From Cinclus cinclus (lineage: Eukaryota; Chordata; Aves; Passeriformes; Cinclidae), in contig NC_085047.1 in NCBI RefSeq assembly GCF_963662255.1, positions 94,619,619-94,683,618 of the forward strand: a stretch of 64,000 bases of DNA, written 5' to 3'. The notes beneath the pieces are model-generated. The model had not been told where the DNA came from, ran no database searches, and worked only from the letters and a program-made list of their open reading frames with translations. Both the position numbers and the translations under genes were made by a program. Positions 14,401-27,729 of the stretch are shown here, piece by piece. The first letter of the stretch is position 1. Each line of letters begins with the position of its first letter.

Positions 14401-15405
14401 CAAAAGAGGATGGCTGTAATGCTGCTGGAGTGCTGGAGCTGCTGCAGTCCACTTGGTGAGTGGGGAGTTTCAGAGAAACAATGCCCTTCACTGCCAAGAC
14501 TAGTAGAAGCAGTATTTTATTGTAGGTAAAAAAGAGCTGGTCCCAGTCCTCTGGGCTATTTCATCAACACAGTCTTCACCTGACTGAAGCAGGGCAGAGG
14601 TACTTAATGAGGATCTTCAAGAGGTGCTGGACCTATGCCTGTCAGGAGGATTAAGTAAAAAAAATATTTTCGGCAAACTGCTGACCTGTGCTTTGGCAGG
14701 GGCTCATTACAAATTTGAAACAGCAGAGGAAGGACCCAGCAGCCCTTTCAAGCACTGGGGAAAAGAACCACAAGCAGCAAACATTTGCATTTTATTTGGC
14801 CCTGAGCTTCTTGGAGGAGGCCATATCATGGAATGAGCAGGAAGAGGAGTTCATTCCCTCTGAAAAGGCAGAAATCATAACTCTTCATATAAGGAGAGAA
14901 GGAGCCTTTATTTTAACTTGCTGAGAACAGCCAAGGAATCTAGCAATTATGCTGGCCAGGTTTATGCTAGAAGGACATTGTCAAATGCTTTATAAAACAG
15001 ATTATAAAACTCTTCAGCACTTCAGCACTTTCTCCTAAATGCTTTAAAATAATTCTTCCATTACTAGTTGCATCCTTCACCATTTGGCAGCAATCTGTGC
15101 CCCCTCCCCATTTTAACTTATATTTAAAAAATGCCATTACACATGCATTACGCATTGAATTTGTTCTTCAGTGGCTTGTAGAACTGAAGAACATCTCTAC
15201 AGAGAGGTCTGTAGACCTCTCCCTGTCTGCTCCACAGAGAACTAAGATTCAGGACAGAAAAATTATATGAAGAGAGGAAAAAATTGGTAAAGGGAAAGAA
15301 AATGAAAATATTGAAATCACATCTGTTTGGACATCCCTTTGGCTGTGATCATCATTACCAAATTTGGCATGATGCAGTAAAGATGATTACTAAAAAATAT
15401 GGGCT

Positions 15406-16053
15406 TTACACCTCTGAAGGACATGTTGTTAGAATCATATATGGACAATTAACTTCAGCTACAGGGACTAATGAGAGGGAGAGGGCTGATGACAGGGCCA
15501 TAAGATGATTAAGAAGGAACTGGAAATAGGGTAGAGTTTGTCTTCCATGATGAGAAGCATGTCCTATGACAACCTCCATGTGTTTCTGAGAGATGCAGCT
15601 CCCCATGCCTCTTCTGGTAAATCTGTCACGACTAAGTGAATTAAAAACGTTCTGGTGAAGAGGCAGCTGCAGAGAAGGGAGAGTTATTCCTCTGTTCCCA
15701 AAGCCATTCACCCCCTTTTTGTCCTGACATGATACTTTAGTATATAAAAGTTTCCCAACATCAATTGGGATCAATTCCATGCTTCTGTTTGCTGCTGTAA
15801 ATTCATTTGTGTCCTTTCCACCCCTGTCATGGCTCCAGGGAATCTGAACTAGTTGCCCTCTTTGATCTGCATGAATAGCATCCTTTAAGACATTGGATTT
15901 CCAGCCTGTACCTCCCCCAGAGTAAAAAAGCCTGATTCTCTTTGTATTTGGGTCAGTCTTGGTTTTCTGGGTCTGCACAGCAGTTCCTGGGTTCCTGAGC
16001 TGGTGGCAGCTTTCTTGAGGTGAGATATTCTTTAGGAACTGCCATCTGCACAC
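15406..16053 (-). other. Unrecognised 215-codon open reading frame
   Basis: The longest open frame outside MXRA5, ATG at 16053 and stop at 15406. The translation has no signal peptide, membrane segment, repeat or domain that I recognise, and no clear splice sites or polyadenylation context define it as an exon. It lies about 36 kb from the MXRA5 stop in otherwise repeat-rich intergenic DNA. A plus-strand TATATAAAAG occurs within it near 15740. It may be a chance frame in a less AT-rich patch, an unknown old repeat, or an exon of a non-coding RNA. I assign no function. Confidence 0.2.
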
Positions 16054-16229
16054 ACATGGGGCAGGAGAGAGCTGGCTAAGGAGTAGCTTTCTAACAACAG
16101 CAAAAAGGAACTGAGCTCATTGCAGAGGACAATTAGAATGTGAGACAATAGTGTGCAAAAGGCACTTTAGGAGGCATATTGTCTGCATGACGCATTAAGT
16201 GATCCTTCAAATTTTCTTGAGGCTCTTGA

Positions 16230-16545
16230 ACTCAGCTGGAGCACTAAGTATTATCAGGGGTACTGTAATTAAGAAAGGATGTGAACCGGTTGGACAGTGA
16301 TCAGAGAAGAATGCTGATGATGATGAGATTGTGGATAAAAAAAGAGCTTCAGAAGGGTGACTGAACATGGACAGCTTAGGTTAGAAAGCAAGAAAACTAA
16401 GGGGAATATAGTAAGAGTTTTCTGTGTGTCAACTGAATACAGAAAGGAATAAAAAAAATCTTTTTATGTTCCTCTAACAAGAAAGACCAGGTCTGTATTG
16501 CAGAAAGTGAAATTGAGATAAGAAAAAAATATTTTTATTATTACA
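16230..16545 (+). mobile_element. Probable ancient CR1/L3-like LINE fragment
   Basis: A weak but ordered resemblance to the RT C-terminal and post-RT part of older CR1/L3 elements: GAGCACTAAGTATTATCAGG, GGACAGTGATCAGAGAAGAA followed by an ATGATGATGAGATTG block, then GGACAGCTTAGG, GAAAACTAAGGGGAATATAG and the following stretch. It is far more diverged than the other CR1 copies and has indels, so it should be an older insertion. The boundaries are approximate. A repeat-library search would settle whether this is CR1 or chance. Confidence 0.5.
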
Positions 16546-18689
16546 TGTCACAGGTCTGTGAAATAATTTATCCAGTAATAATTTATCCATGTAAAGTCAT
16601 TCCCAGTAAAAATATGCATTAAAAACCCCATGTTAAATAGACGCTGATAAGAATCACATTATCTACAGATGATGGAGTAAATTACATACCAAATTCCCTT
16701 CTGTTCCTATTTCTTAAATATCTTTGTTTATTTTTCATCTCAGCTGTAAGAATAAAGCACACTAATATGCAGGGTTTTTCAAAAAGTCCATTTGTGTGTA
16801 TTTCGCATTACTGCCTGCCCATGCTCTGTTAGAAAGGACGGTATGCCCAAATTCCTCAGACTGCTGTGACGTGGATCATTGTACACCTATCTGTACACTT
16901 TTTTGGAAAGGGAGACTTTTTCTCTGACCTGGGTTATTAGTTCTCCAAATTCTTGCATTTTTAAGTGAGTTTGGTAGACTGAGTGAAAAGCCACTTTGAG
17001 CTATGGCTCTCCCCGGATTTTCTGGGAACCAGAAAGTTTTCCCTGCTGTCTTCTCCTCATCTTGTTATGAATTTTAAGGTCTGCTAGAAAACTCACAGGA
17101 AAGGAAGACAATGCTTCTTTCCTGCATCTTTTCCTTAATTATTTATATGTAGGCTGGACAGGAAATCTCCTACTCACCAAGACAACATATTCTGCACATA
17201 AATTTGAGAACATAACCACATCTGCCACTACAGAACTTTGAAATGTAAAGATTTTTGAATGCTACTACACAATCCAGACCATGCTACGTCTGACAGAAAC
17301 TGCAGGCAGAAAAAGTTAATTTCAACCTTATTTCCTCTCTCCTAATACTCTCTGTTTAATTGAATAAAAATTTCCGGAATGAAAGGAAGCTATGAGGTAA
17401 TTTTTTTCTTACAAAATAATTTCTCAATCTACCTTTTAAAATGTGACAATATAAATGAAAAAAAAAACCCATGAAAACAAAACCCCAACATTTATTCCAA
17501 TTACTAATATATAGAAAATAAGTGGATTATAGGGTTACTGTCAGGTCAGTTCAGGCTTACTGTTTAGCTTTTGTGGAAAAACTAAATGTGACAGGTGTAA
17601 CCAACCAATTGTAAGCTGGATCATTGTGATATCTCCATTTCTGATGGTAACATGTCCTTAACTCCTTTAAGACATAAAACCATGTTATGCAATTGAATTA
17701 TATAATGTACAAAACTTCACATCAACAGCAATTTTTATTTACCTTCATTTCAACATTTAACTTTTAAAGGAAAGAAACAATCAAAGTTATAAAAAACTGA
17801 ATTTCAAAACATTTTATTAGGTTATACTCACCTATAAGAGAAATACAGTTGATAGCTTTCTTGAAATATACATTGACTTCTGAATCCATTTTCTTCAAAT
17901 CAGTTCATCCACAGGACAGATATCAGCCAGGTCCACAAAGGAGCTCCCATGTTGTCAGTGGAAAGACCAGGATATGCTCTGTATTGACATTTGAAGTTTC
18001 CATTTGATCGACATACAGGTCAGAAACATTCTGCAACATTTATTTAAACTCTTCAGTAAGTGCTCATACTTTTTCCATTCTGGGGAGTCTAAGATATATT
18101 TTCATGATAAAACTCCTCAGACTATTAACTACTAGCTACTTTAATTCAAAAAAGCAACCAGAACTTTGTCAAAATCAGATATTAAAAGGCTACTGGAAGT
18201 CCATGTTCATGCATTTGTCTATAACAGAAATCAATTATTGATCTATAGAGAAGTGAATTAACATGGAAGACCTCCAAAGTTCAAATAAAATTTTAGAAAT
18301 ATTCTGTGACCTTTTCAGATATCCCAGTTACAGTATTTTAAGAAGTACTTATAGAAAAGAGTCTAGAAAGAAAATATTGCTTCTTAAGAAATTAGTAATT
18401 CACACTCTGCAAGTACAAATGAAATCTATGCAGGTATTCTAATAGAAATCTCTGTACACTATCTGGAAGCCATAGCTACTGTGAGGATGCAAAATGAGTA
18501 TGTGTTTGCTCAAGCATGCATATATTTGACAATCAGAGCAGATGAGTCTTCGACATACAAATTCTGATCCTGCAGAGTTTATTTATAGCATTTATCACAA
18601 CTTCATTTGGAAGGACAACTCACATATGTAGTATTTCCAGGATGATAACTGCATGATGGATATTGCATAAGCCTGACAAGACACCAGTT
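16546..18689. other. Intergenic, no gene recognised
   Basis: AT-rich DNA. A short tandem duplication of aataatttatcca lies at about 16561-16590. Nothing else stands out. Confidence 0.55.
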
Positions 18690-19105
18690 TCACATGTGGC
18701 CCTTGAAATCCAACTCTGGCCATGCAAGGGGCACCCCAAGACTCACACCATGTGCCTGAGAGCATTGTCCAAATGTACCTTGAGCTCTGTCAGGCCAGTG
18801 TTGCCACCACTTCCCTGGGGAGTTTGTTCCAGTGCCCAGGCACACTCTCAATAAAGAACCTTTTCCTAGTATGCAGCCTAAATCTCTCCTGCTACATTTT
18901 CATTTCCTTAAGTATAATTTACATTCTTTTGGGTCCTGCCACTGGTCACCAAAAAGAAGAGATCAGTTCTGTCCCTCTTCTCCTCACAAGGGAGTTGTAA
19001 CTGCAGTGAGATGTCTTCTCTCTAGGCTGAACAAACAAACCTCATCTGCTCCAGATATGGCTTTCTCTCTAGACCCCTCATGATCTTTGTGGCCCTCCTT
19101 TGGAT
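18690..19105 (-). mobile_element. CR1 LINE fragment, minus strand
   Basis: Read on the plus strand, this is the reverse complement of CR1: CCAGTGCCCAGGCACACTC, GGTCCTGCCACTGGTCACC, GAGATCAGTTCTGTCCCTC, GGGAGTTGTAACTGCAGTGAG, AGGCTGAACAAACAAACCTC and GATCTTTGTGGCCCTCCTTT. These are the 3' coding and non-coding stretches of a CR1 in the minus orientation. It abuts a second CR1 in the opposite orientation. The canonical ATTCTATG tail is not visible at its low-coordinate end. Confidence 0.88.
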
Positions 19106-19136
19106 AGATAAATAATAAATCTGAGTGGGGCAGCTC

Positions 19137-19889
19137 ATTTGTTGGAGGAAAAGGATGTAGTCCAGAGGGAATTTCACAAGCTTGAGGAGTGGACCTGTGC
19201 AAACCTCATGAAGCTCAACAAGGCTAGTGTAAGGTCCTGCACGTGGGGCAATCACCAGCATCAAAACAGGCTTGGACATGAATGAATTGAAGCAGCCCTG
19301 CAGAGAGGAACTTGGACATACCAGTGGCCTAAAAAAATTGTACAGGAACCAGCAATATGCACTTGCAGTGCAGAAATCCAACTTTATCCTGGGTGGCATC
19401 AAGAACAGTGGGGGATGAGAGAGGTGATTTTGTCCTTCTCCTCTACTCTTATAATATCCCATTTGAAGTACTGTGTCAAGCTCTGGAGACCTAAGCACAG
19501 GGAATTTGTGGACCTGTTGGGTCCAGAGAATGGCCATGAAGATGGTCAGAAACCTGGAGCACCTCTCCTTTGGAAAGAGGTTAAGAGAGCTGGGCTTGTT
19601 CAAGGAACAAAGATTTTAAACTAACAGAATATGCATTTCAGTTAGATGAAAAGAAGGACATTTTTTAGAGTGAGTGTGGTGAGGCACTGGAATGGGTTTC
19701 CTACAGAAATTTTGGACATCCCATTCCTGGAAGTGCTTAGGGCCAGTTTGGATGAGGTCCTGAATAACTTGGTCTAGCAGGTGTTCCAGCCCATGACAGG
19801 ATTATTGAGCTAGTGAATCTTTAAAAACATGCTTCTTTAAAGGGTGTCCCAGTCCAAACCATTCCGTTGTTTTATGGTTCCATGATGTG
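19137..19889 (+). mobile_element. CR1 LINE, plus strand, with internal deletion
   Basis: A 5'-truncated CR1 that starts in ORF2 (CCTCATGAAGCTCAACAAGG, AAGGTCCTGCACGTGGGGCA, then CTTATAATATCCCATTTGAA and AGTACTGTGTCAAGCTCTGG). It runs through GGTTAAGAGAGCTGGGCTTG to the 3' tail (GGTGAGGCACTGGAATGGG, GTCCAGTTTGG-like block, CCAAACCATTCCGTTG and a decayed terminal repeat). Between about 19600 and 19640 it jumps from the GGGCTTGTTCA block straight to the stretch before TTAGATGAAAAG. The intervening CR1 segment, roughly 150-200 bases by memory of the consensus, is missing. All frames are broken. Confidence 0.9.
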
Positions 19890-22800
19890 AATGTTCTACA
19901 TACTTAAAGCCTTTATTTTCAAACATATTCATTAGCTTAAACTCTCCATTTGACACTTGCTTCATCTTACAAATCACTTCTCAGAGACTGGGGAAGAACC
20001 TCAGATACCTCTCTTGTTTATATTTAGGTGGCATGCGCTCTAAATCTTACTGGGAATATTGGAGCACATTTCAGAAAAGCAAAAAATCTTCAAATGGAGC
20101 AAAAAGTTATGGGTAAAAGACAGCAAAAAGGACAGGAATAAAATGTGTTCATTCTTGGCAAAAGAATACTTAAATACCCACCTGCTTTTGCATTATCTGA
20201 GTAATTTAATGGTAGGACTTGATGCTTATAGCTTTGCTTCTTTGGATTGTCTCAAAGATTATCAAAAATAAAATAAAGAAGAAATTTTATTTGTATACTT
20301 TTGATATTCAAAGGAATGCTGTGATGATTTTCTTGGTCATAAGTCAATTTTATCAAGTCAAGTAGTATATTAAACTAACAGTGCAATTCAGTCATCGTCA
20401 CTCATACTGAAAAGTAGGAAATGATCTCTCAGCTACCTACTCTGACTTTGGCACAATGTGTTTTAAAATTTACACATGTAACTGAGGAAAATGAGCATTT
20501 AATCCAGAGCACAAAATAAAATATTTCTCTGAGTATGATGATACTCTTTATGTTTTGGTCACAGGTAAAATAAATTCATTCATCTAGGGAAATAACCCAA
20601 ACTTAATATCTCTTTTCTGTTGTTTGCATAGCAAGAATAGAGGAAGAAGCAACTCCTGAAATATTCTTTTGTAGTGAGATTGTTAGCAGACTAGCATTGG
20701 CTAGTAAGGTCTCATTATTTAGATGCCACCACACTATTTTCTTGCTTGTTTGCTTTTGAAGCACATATAGAATGGGAGCTCTGTTGCACAGGGAAGGTCC
20801 TTGTCAAGACAAAGTACCCAGTGCTGCTCCTCCTTTTGTGAATTATAGTGGCTTTGTTCTTACTGAATCAGTGGAACAGATAATCTGAAAAGAACCCAAA
20901 CTTTTCACACTTCACCAGGTTAAAACCCATGACCTTTAGCATATTTTTTCTCACTACTCAGCTCTTGCATGAAGTATCTTTTATTCTGTTTGAGACAGCA
21001 TTCTTACTGCATGTTTGGGGTTACAATCCAATCTGTGAAGTGTTTGTCTAAAAAAAAAAAAATCAAACAAACATGGCTTCTTATGCTTCTAAAAATAGGA
21101 AAACTACTGAAAAAAATCCCTGGCATTCAACTGTAAACAGCATAGGTTTTCTAAATCTTTGGTTGCATCATTGCATCTCATCCCTTTATTGGTAACAAGG
21201 CTTGTGTCAAAAATAATAGCCCCTTCATTAAACAAAACTGATACTGCCCAGTGCTTTCAAAGAGTAAAAATATTTTCAAATAAAAGAATTTTGAGAATGG
21301 GCTGGTGGGAAATCAAGAACCATTTTTAAACTAATTTTGCACATTGAATTTATTAAAGTACTGAAAGCTAATTGAAATCTTGCACAAACTTCAAGATGAC
21401 GGGAGTAGCTCCTCCCAGTAAACTGTAGTGCAGTCAGACTGCAGCCTCTGACTGATGTGTAAATATTCTGTGTTTTGGTTGGTGGTCTGCTTCTAATGCT
21501 TGCACTTTAGTAACACAGAAAGAGTGAAGTTGTTAACTGATTCTTTCTTACACCTTTTTCAGTGAGTCAGGTTAAATTACCTTTCTATGCATCAATATCT
21601 CTTCTCTTTTACTGAAAGCAAAATTTGTAGGCTCCACAGATTGCAACCCCTTTCATACTGGAAAACATTGTAGGAGGTGCCAAAGTTATTTCAGGTACTA
21701 AAAGTGCCCTGTTAAGGTGGTGCTGTGTCCCAGCAAATCATTTGAGTACATGGCAGCTGGCGCAGCTCTGCTGATCTGTCTGATCTTACAGCAATAACTC
21801 TCTTCTGGTTTCATCAGTAGATATGGTTTGGCACTGCCTTAAACGTCTGTGGGACACTGTCTAGAAAATGTTGAATTTGATTATTTAGCAGCCTCCCTCC
21901 TTGCCTTTAAATTTGTAGAACTTGCTTGGGACTGTGTAATGAAATTAATAAAAATTAAATTAAAGATGGATTGAATATTAGGAAATCTCCTGAGGAGCCT
22001 CTCCTTTTTATTTCTGATTTTAGTGTCAAATAGTTGGTAGGAAAATCTTTTGACTTTCAAAGATGATGAACAGATCTCTCTACAACTGATTTTTTTGTCG
22101 AGTTCTTCATCTACATCATGAAAATAACCCTTGAAATTGTTGAGAGAGAAAAAGAGGAAAACAGAAAAGCAGGTAAGAAAAGAGAGGAGAAACCCATTTG
22201 CCCAAGAATTAAAAAAATTGTTCTGTGATCATGAAATCAGTGTCTTGTAGCACAGTTAAGCTAAATTTTGAAACATAGACCAAGCGGAATGGGAAACTGA
22301 ACCCCAGCTTCCCCCACTGAAGGTGGATCCTGTCACAGCAGGGCTGCTTGCTGGTCCACAAACTATCATTTCTTTGCTGTTGAGCAGTCATTCCAGTCTG
22401 GGTGAATTTGGCTCATACAATGTTGAACAAATTGATTCTCACACATCTCTGATTTTGAAGAAAGTTGCCTTTGATTTGTTTTTTGTGGTCAACAGTACAC
22501 ACATTTTTCCACACAGCAACTCCCGTGAAAACTAATAATACTGCTTTACCAACCAGCCAGGGTAAAAGCATCTGTCTGTTATGGAAGAAAGTTATTGAGA
22601 TGTCAACAGGGATTCAACAAAAATGGAGAAAATTATGAAATTGTGGCTGAAATCCAACCTATAGAAAACTAATTACATGTGAAACCGTTACATAAGGCAT
22701 ATGGTTCTGTTCATTTCCTTTGTGTAGCTGGTCAGCTTGACTCGATTGTAATATTATGAGAAGGATTTTATCATCTGCAACACTCAGATGACTAATTCAC

Positions 22801-24929
22801 TGTAGGGCTGAGATTAGAAAGTGGTTTTGTAAGAGTTCAGTGAAAGTAATCTGTGTTATTGCTCACCAGAGAATGCTGTCATTTTAAGAAAAATGCAAAC
22901 TCAACCATCAAAGTTCCATGAGGATGGAAGAATAATCCATTGTGGTTTGACCCCTATTGCCTTTAGCTTGTGCAGAGTTATGGAGAAGTGTAAAGGAGAG
23001 AGCAATACAACTGCACATCTAAAATATTTGTAGACCACACCACTTTTGCCTTTTGTACAAACATTCATATCTGTGCCCTCTGTTTGGGAGGTAGAGATGT
23101 ACAGAATAATTAATACAAGCCCCAAACAGTAGGAAACACCTCTTGATCTTTATTTGAAACACCAAGTTCAGCAGCATGGGTATGGGCAAGAGTGACTTCT
23201 AGAACAGAAAATGGTGCCCTCCTTTCACTGTCTTCCTCAGCAAGCATTTCCTGTCCCTGAAGTTCTTTCAAGAAAGAACTTTTAGATAGTAAAATTCTTT
23301 TGACAATATCAAAAGATCTTGTTTGATCTCGTAAGACAGGAGAAAGAAATAAAAAACTGAGTTAAGGAAAATTATTAATGGAATGGATATTAATTCATTA
23401 TCCAGAAATTTCATCTATTCCAAAAACACAGTACAAATATTTAATTAAGCACAAATTTGGTGAGTACAAGATAGAAATGTAATAGCATATCTATTAAGTT
23501 AGATAATTCATTCCACAGATCATAGTCAGATTCAGCTCTATATAATACATTCTGAAGAGCCTAATAGAATTCTGACTTTATGCAGTCAAAATAGCCAGAG
23601 GACATACAAAGGGAGGAAAGGCATGTGAGCCTATAGGTACATATTGGTGGGTTTGTGTCTGCTTACTTTATTGTCATCAGTAAGCCAGGTGCACTGGCAG
23701 AGTATTTGTCTTGCTATGGGGTGCTTGGTTTCAAGATATGAAACCTTAAAAGCCCAAGCATATGGTAATCATATTATATATATATGTATTTAATTGTTAT
23801 GGGAGAAAGTTTTAAGCTTGACAGTTTATATGGAATATATTTTTAATATTTCATGATTTTTCAGAAGTAATTTCCAGTCTTCTTTTCTACTTTTCTTGGC
23901 TAATTTGTTAGATAACAGATCTTTTTGCAAGGCTTCCTCCCATTGCAGCTGCGTCTTAACCTACAGAAGTACCTCCCCAGATCTTAACAACAACAAAAAT
24001 AAAGTTCTCACTATCAATAATTAATTCATATATGACATTCTCCAGATGCCAACACCACCTCTTTCATTGCAATAGTATCTGGCATTAAACTCTGTACCAA
24101 AAAATAGATCTTCCCTCAATGTCTTTAAAGCAACAGTTTTTAATTATAGGGACAATAGACCAATTCCCTAACTGAAGCAAAGTTTTCAGCAGGTATGCAT
24201 TCCCAAGATGGCTATTAGGAATATCACCTTCAAAATTTTCTTTCAGTACTGTTCTTGTAAAGAGAGAACTTGATCTAGAACAATACTGGATGCTAAATCT
24301 CATCTGGTCACTCACTGCCTGGCTACTTCAGAGCAGCAGAGAATCAATACCTTGGTCCCAGATCAACACTAACTGAGATAAACGAAGGAGAGATTCAATA
24401 GCCTTATGAAATGTTTGTGAAGGTTTAGATGGTATGAGAGAACAGTTTTGTACAGTCTCTGCCACTCACTGAAGTCATGCAAAAATATGTCCTTTCTCTG
24501 AAATGAGGTATAAGTTAGATAAAAATGTTATGGCAAATTTTCTATGGTAAACCAATTTATTATTCTGTAAAAAAAGCACAGAAGTGAGGTATTTGCTGCT
24601 AATGGTAAATTTACTATTGTGATTTTTAAATGCACCATTAGTCTATTCGTTATTCTATGATTATTCTAGTCAAGCATAATTAAAATCTCAGCAGTGATTA
24701 GCAAACAAAATATGTACATTATATGAAGAATCTGAGACAAATATTTAAGAACAGCTACTGCTGGAGAGTTTTGTTTTTTTATGCTATTTATGCCATTCAT
24801 TACATAAAGTTTGTTTTCTGTCTCACTGATACATTGAGTACCCTGTGTTTAACCACATTGTTTGGAATGAAGTACTTACTTGAAACAAAAGGGGCAATTT
24901 AACTTGGTCTAGACTGCCTCCAAATTGGA
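19890..24929. other. Intergenic, no gene recognised
   Basis: About 5 kb between CR1 copies. It has a short TA run near 23773 and a poly(A) near 21049. No frame has recognisable protein features. Confidence 0.55.
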
Positions 24930-25117
24930 AATATTCCTTTTCATGTTGGAACAGGTTGCCCAGAGAGATTGTGGAGTTTCCCTCACCAGGATATCCAAGA
25001 ATTGTCTGAACACAGTCCTGTTCAGTGTGCTCCATGATGACCCTGCTTGAGCAGGGGGGTTGGAAGAGAAGACCCAGGGTGGCCCCTCCCAACCTGACAC
25101 ATTCTGTGATTCTGTAA
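24930..25117 (+). mobile_element. CR1 LINE, 3' end fragment
   Basis: A plus-strand CR1 tail: GGAACAGGTTGCCCAGAGAG, ATTGTGGAGTTTCCCTC, GATGACCCTGCTTGAGCAGG, GGGGTTGGAAGAG, then CCAACCTGACACATTCTGTG and a final ATTCTGTA unit. It is strongly truncated at the 5' end and looks less diverged than the copy near 2.4 kb. It has no coding capacity. Confidence 0.88.
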
Positions 25118-27729
25118 ACAGACTACAACAGGTAAGGAACTCACATATACACTCTTAGTGCCATGATACAGAATTTATGAGATATGTACAGGTGCCTAAG
25201 CATTGCCATTACAAACTTTTAAAATTATATCTTATTACCTGTAGTTAAGTGAACTTCCATGGAGCACACTGTGTAATTAACTTACTTGCATCTATTCTTT
25301 AATTCAATCTAAAATTTAAAAGTTTAAAAGGATAAAAGTTTAGCTAGATAAAGGGAATAAATGCAAAAAGAACAATTAAATGTTGCAAAACATTCCATTC
25401 AGTTGAGAAAAGATTATCCCACAATTTAGATGGAAATTATTAATTTGTTCCAACACTGAGAAGGTCTTAGTGTGTCATTAACCACTGATTTCTGGTGATC
25501 TAATTTGGGAATGTAATTTTCTAACCGAGATGTTTCCTTTATTACACATCTCTAGTTTGTTTCGGACATGAAAGAGCAGATGGGAAGGTGATTTTCTATC
25601 TCCAACACATGTCAGAATTTATTCTCTCTTGTTTTTCCATCAGTTATGATTTTTCAGGTCGTCAGATCCATTGTACATTTTACTAGGTTTCCCCTTCTCT
25701 TCTTGTCTCCCTCATCCTCCCACCAAAAGCAAAACCTACTAAGCAAAAACCCTTTGCTAAAACCTCAACAAGTGTATATGCACATTGAAGTTAACAGCAA
25801 ACTCACATACACAAAGGAGTTTGTTTCACTGTAAAATAATAATAAAAAAGAAAATTAAGAAAAAGCTAACTTAAGATCTTAAAAAGCTGCAGATTAAAAT
25901 GATCTATTAGCTAAAGTTAATTCCAGGAGGTTTTTTTAAAGTATGCAATGACTATAGACTTCTGCTAGATCAGCAATTCTCTGCCATATTATTTACTGAA
26001 GTCTCTGGGTTCAGCTCACCCACATGTTGGTACCTATCTGAATGGCAGAGGTTAGGAACCAAATCACCCCTCACTGTCGCTCTTGTAAGGAGAGGATTAA
26101 TGCAGGTAATATGACCCAGACAAGACCTGGTAGGAAGAAACTCCTGTATTAACTGAAAAGGAAGAATGATGCTTTAGGGTCTAGCCAGTTGAGTGAATCT
26201 CATCAGAAAACTCTTTTCAGAAAAGTTTGGAAAGATAAATCTAGGTGCTAACAGCACCTTTCAACTTTCCTTTCTAGTCCCATTATATTGTAGAAATTTG
26301 GCTTAGGTACAACACATGGAGTCTTACATATTGTACTGGTTTACATTTGTGCTGGTTAGTATTTAAAATGCAAATCCATTTCCTAGGAAAAATGAGAGAA
26401 ACTAAGATTTCTTCTCTTATTTTAAAGGAGGAAAATCTAGCCTCTTGAATGAAGAAAATCCATCAGTTCTTGTGTCCTTGCAAGGCACAGAAGAGTGAAA
26501 TAAAAACAAAAGTCAAGCAACCCATAGCAACTTGAAAAAAACCTTAGAGGACTAATTTTAATTTTTTTTCAAGATAGAAGTTTCAAAATACCTATAAGGT
26601 TTCATTTCCATATTAGAACCAAATTTTTTTAAAAATTCCTCTCATACCTGGTTTTCAGTGGATTAAAATGTCTGGCAGGAAGAGACTAAGAGAGAAAGAC
26701 TACTTTTCTTCCCACATAAAAAGGAGTTGTGAAAAGCAGACTTTAATTTCACCTTTCAAAATTTTTGATAGTGTTAGGACATTTCCCCTGTCATTAATAC
26801 ACATATAAACTTTCAGCTGTTTGCCGTAATGAAAAAAGCTATGTGTTCCTGTTTTGATCTGATTTGTTTTGATTTGGTTTTTAAAGCCAGATACACCCCA
26901 GTGTAAGACTGGTTAAAATTTTTGGCTTGACATGTAGAATGTTGCCATACAGTGGCATGGGCTATTTGGTACTTAATTATCAAACCCATTTTGCTTTTTT
27001 TTTTTTTCAGTGATCTGGTTAACATTTGTGAATTGATAGCATAAAACATTTGCTTTGAAACACTTGCATGTACAAAAAGAAATGATCATATCTCTTGTCA
27101 AAAAGTTAGCACATGGGGTCAAAGCTGTACTGAATAACGGCCCTGATCAGGAGTCTGATGTGGAGCTTTTCCTAGCAATGACTTTACTTTTTTTTAGAAC
27201 AAGTCTATGTGAGTATGTATACACAAGGAATGGAATTGGCTCAAGACACATAAACTGTTTAGAAACAAACAGTTGCTTTAAAATTTTTGTGTTGTTACAG
27301 CTAGTATTGCTCACAGTATTTCTACTTATTTCAAATAGCATTGTTTATACTTCTTGGACTGTTGTAGACTCGTTTATCTTTCACACCTGATCTCTCACGC
27401 TGCTTACATAAGACAAATAAATTTCCAATTTACCTTTTACTAGAAGAATAATTACTCACTCCTAAAGAATATGGTTCAGACCAAAAGGAGGAGGAAGATG
27501 ATTAATAATAATAATGATTTATTGTGTTCTCCAAAGACAACATTTACATCTATGTTAAATAAAATTTGCAAGTCTGCATTTGTATGTCCTGTGCTTCTCT
27601 TTCATGTCAAGCTGTCTTTTTTGTGAAGAGGTTCCTGGATGAGTTTTAGCGCAGAAGCACAAACACGGGATCACCATGGTATTTCTGGCAGATCTTCCAG
27701 ACAAATCAGAGCAATGAATCTATAGACAC
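25118..27729. other. Intergenic, no gene recognised
   Basis: AT-rich. The 111-codon plus frame at 27055-27390 is hydrophobic in places but resembles no family I know, and it sits in low-complexity AT-rich DNA. Confidence 0.55.

Larger units (their letters stand above)
4924..15405. other. Intergenic stretch, no gene recognised
   Basis: About 10.5 kb that holds facing A- and T-rich tracts near 5.8-5.9 kb and an AT palindrome at 8472. The largest frames (8110-8433 minus, 12821-13153 plus) show no domain and look like chance. A slightly GC-richer patch at about 10420-10560 could be an old repeat fragment but was not identified. Confidence 0.55.

Noticed and set aside
19022..19603. 193-codon minus frame as a gene
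   Set aside because: It runs antisense through one CR1 and into another, and has no protein features of its own.
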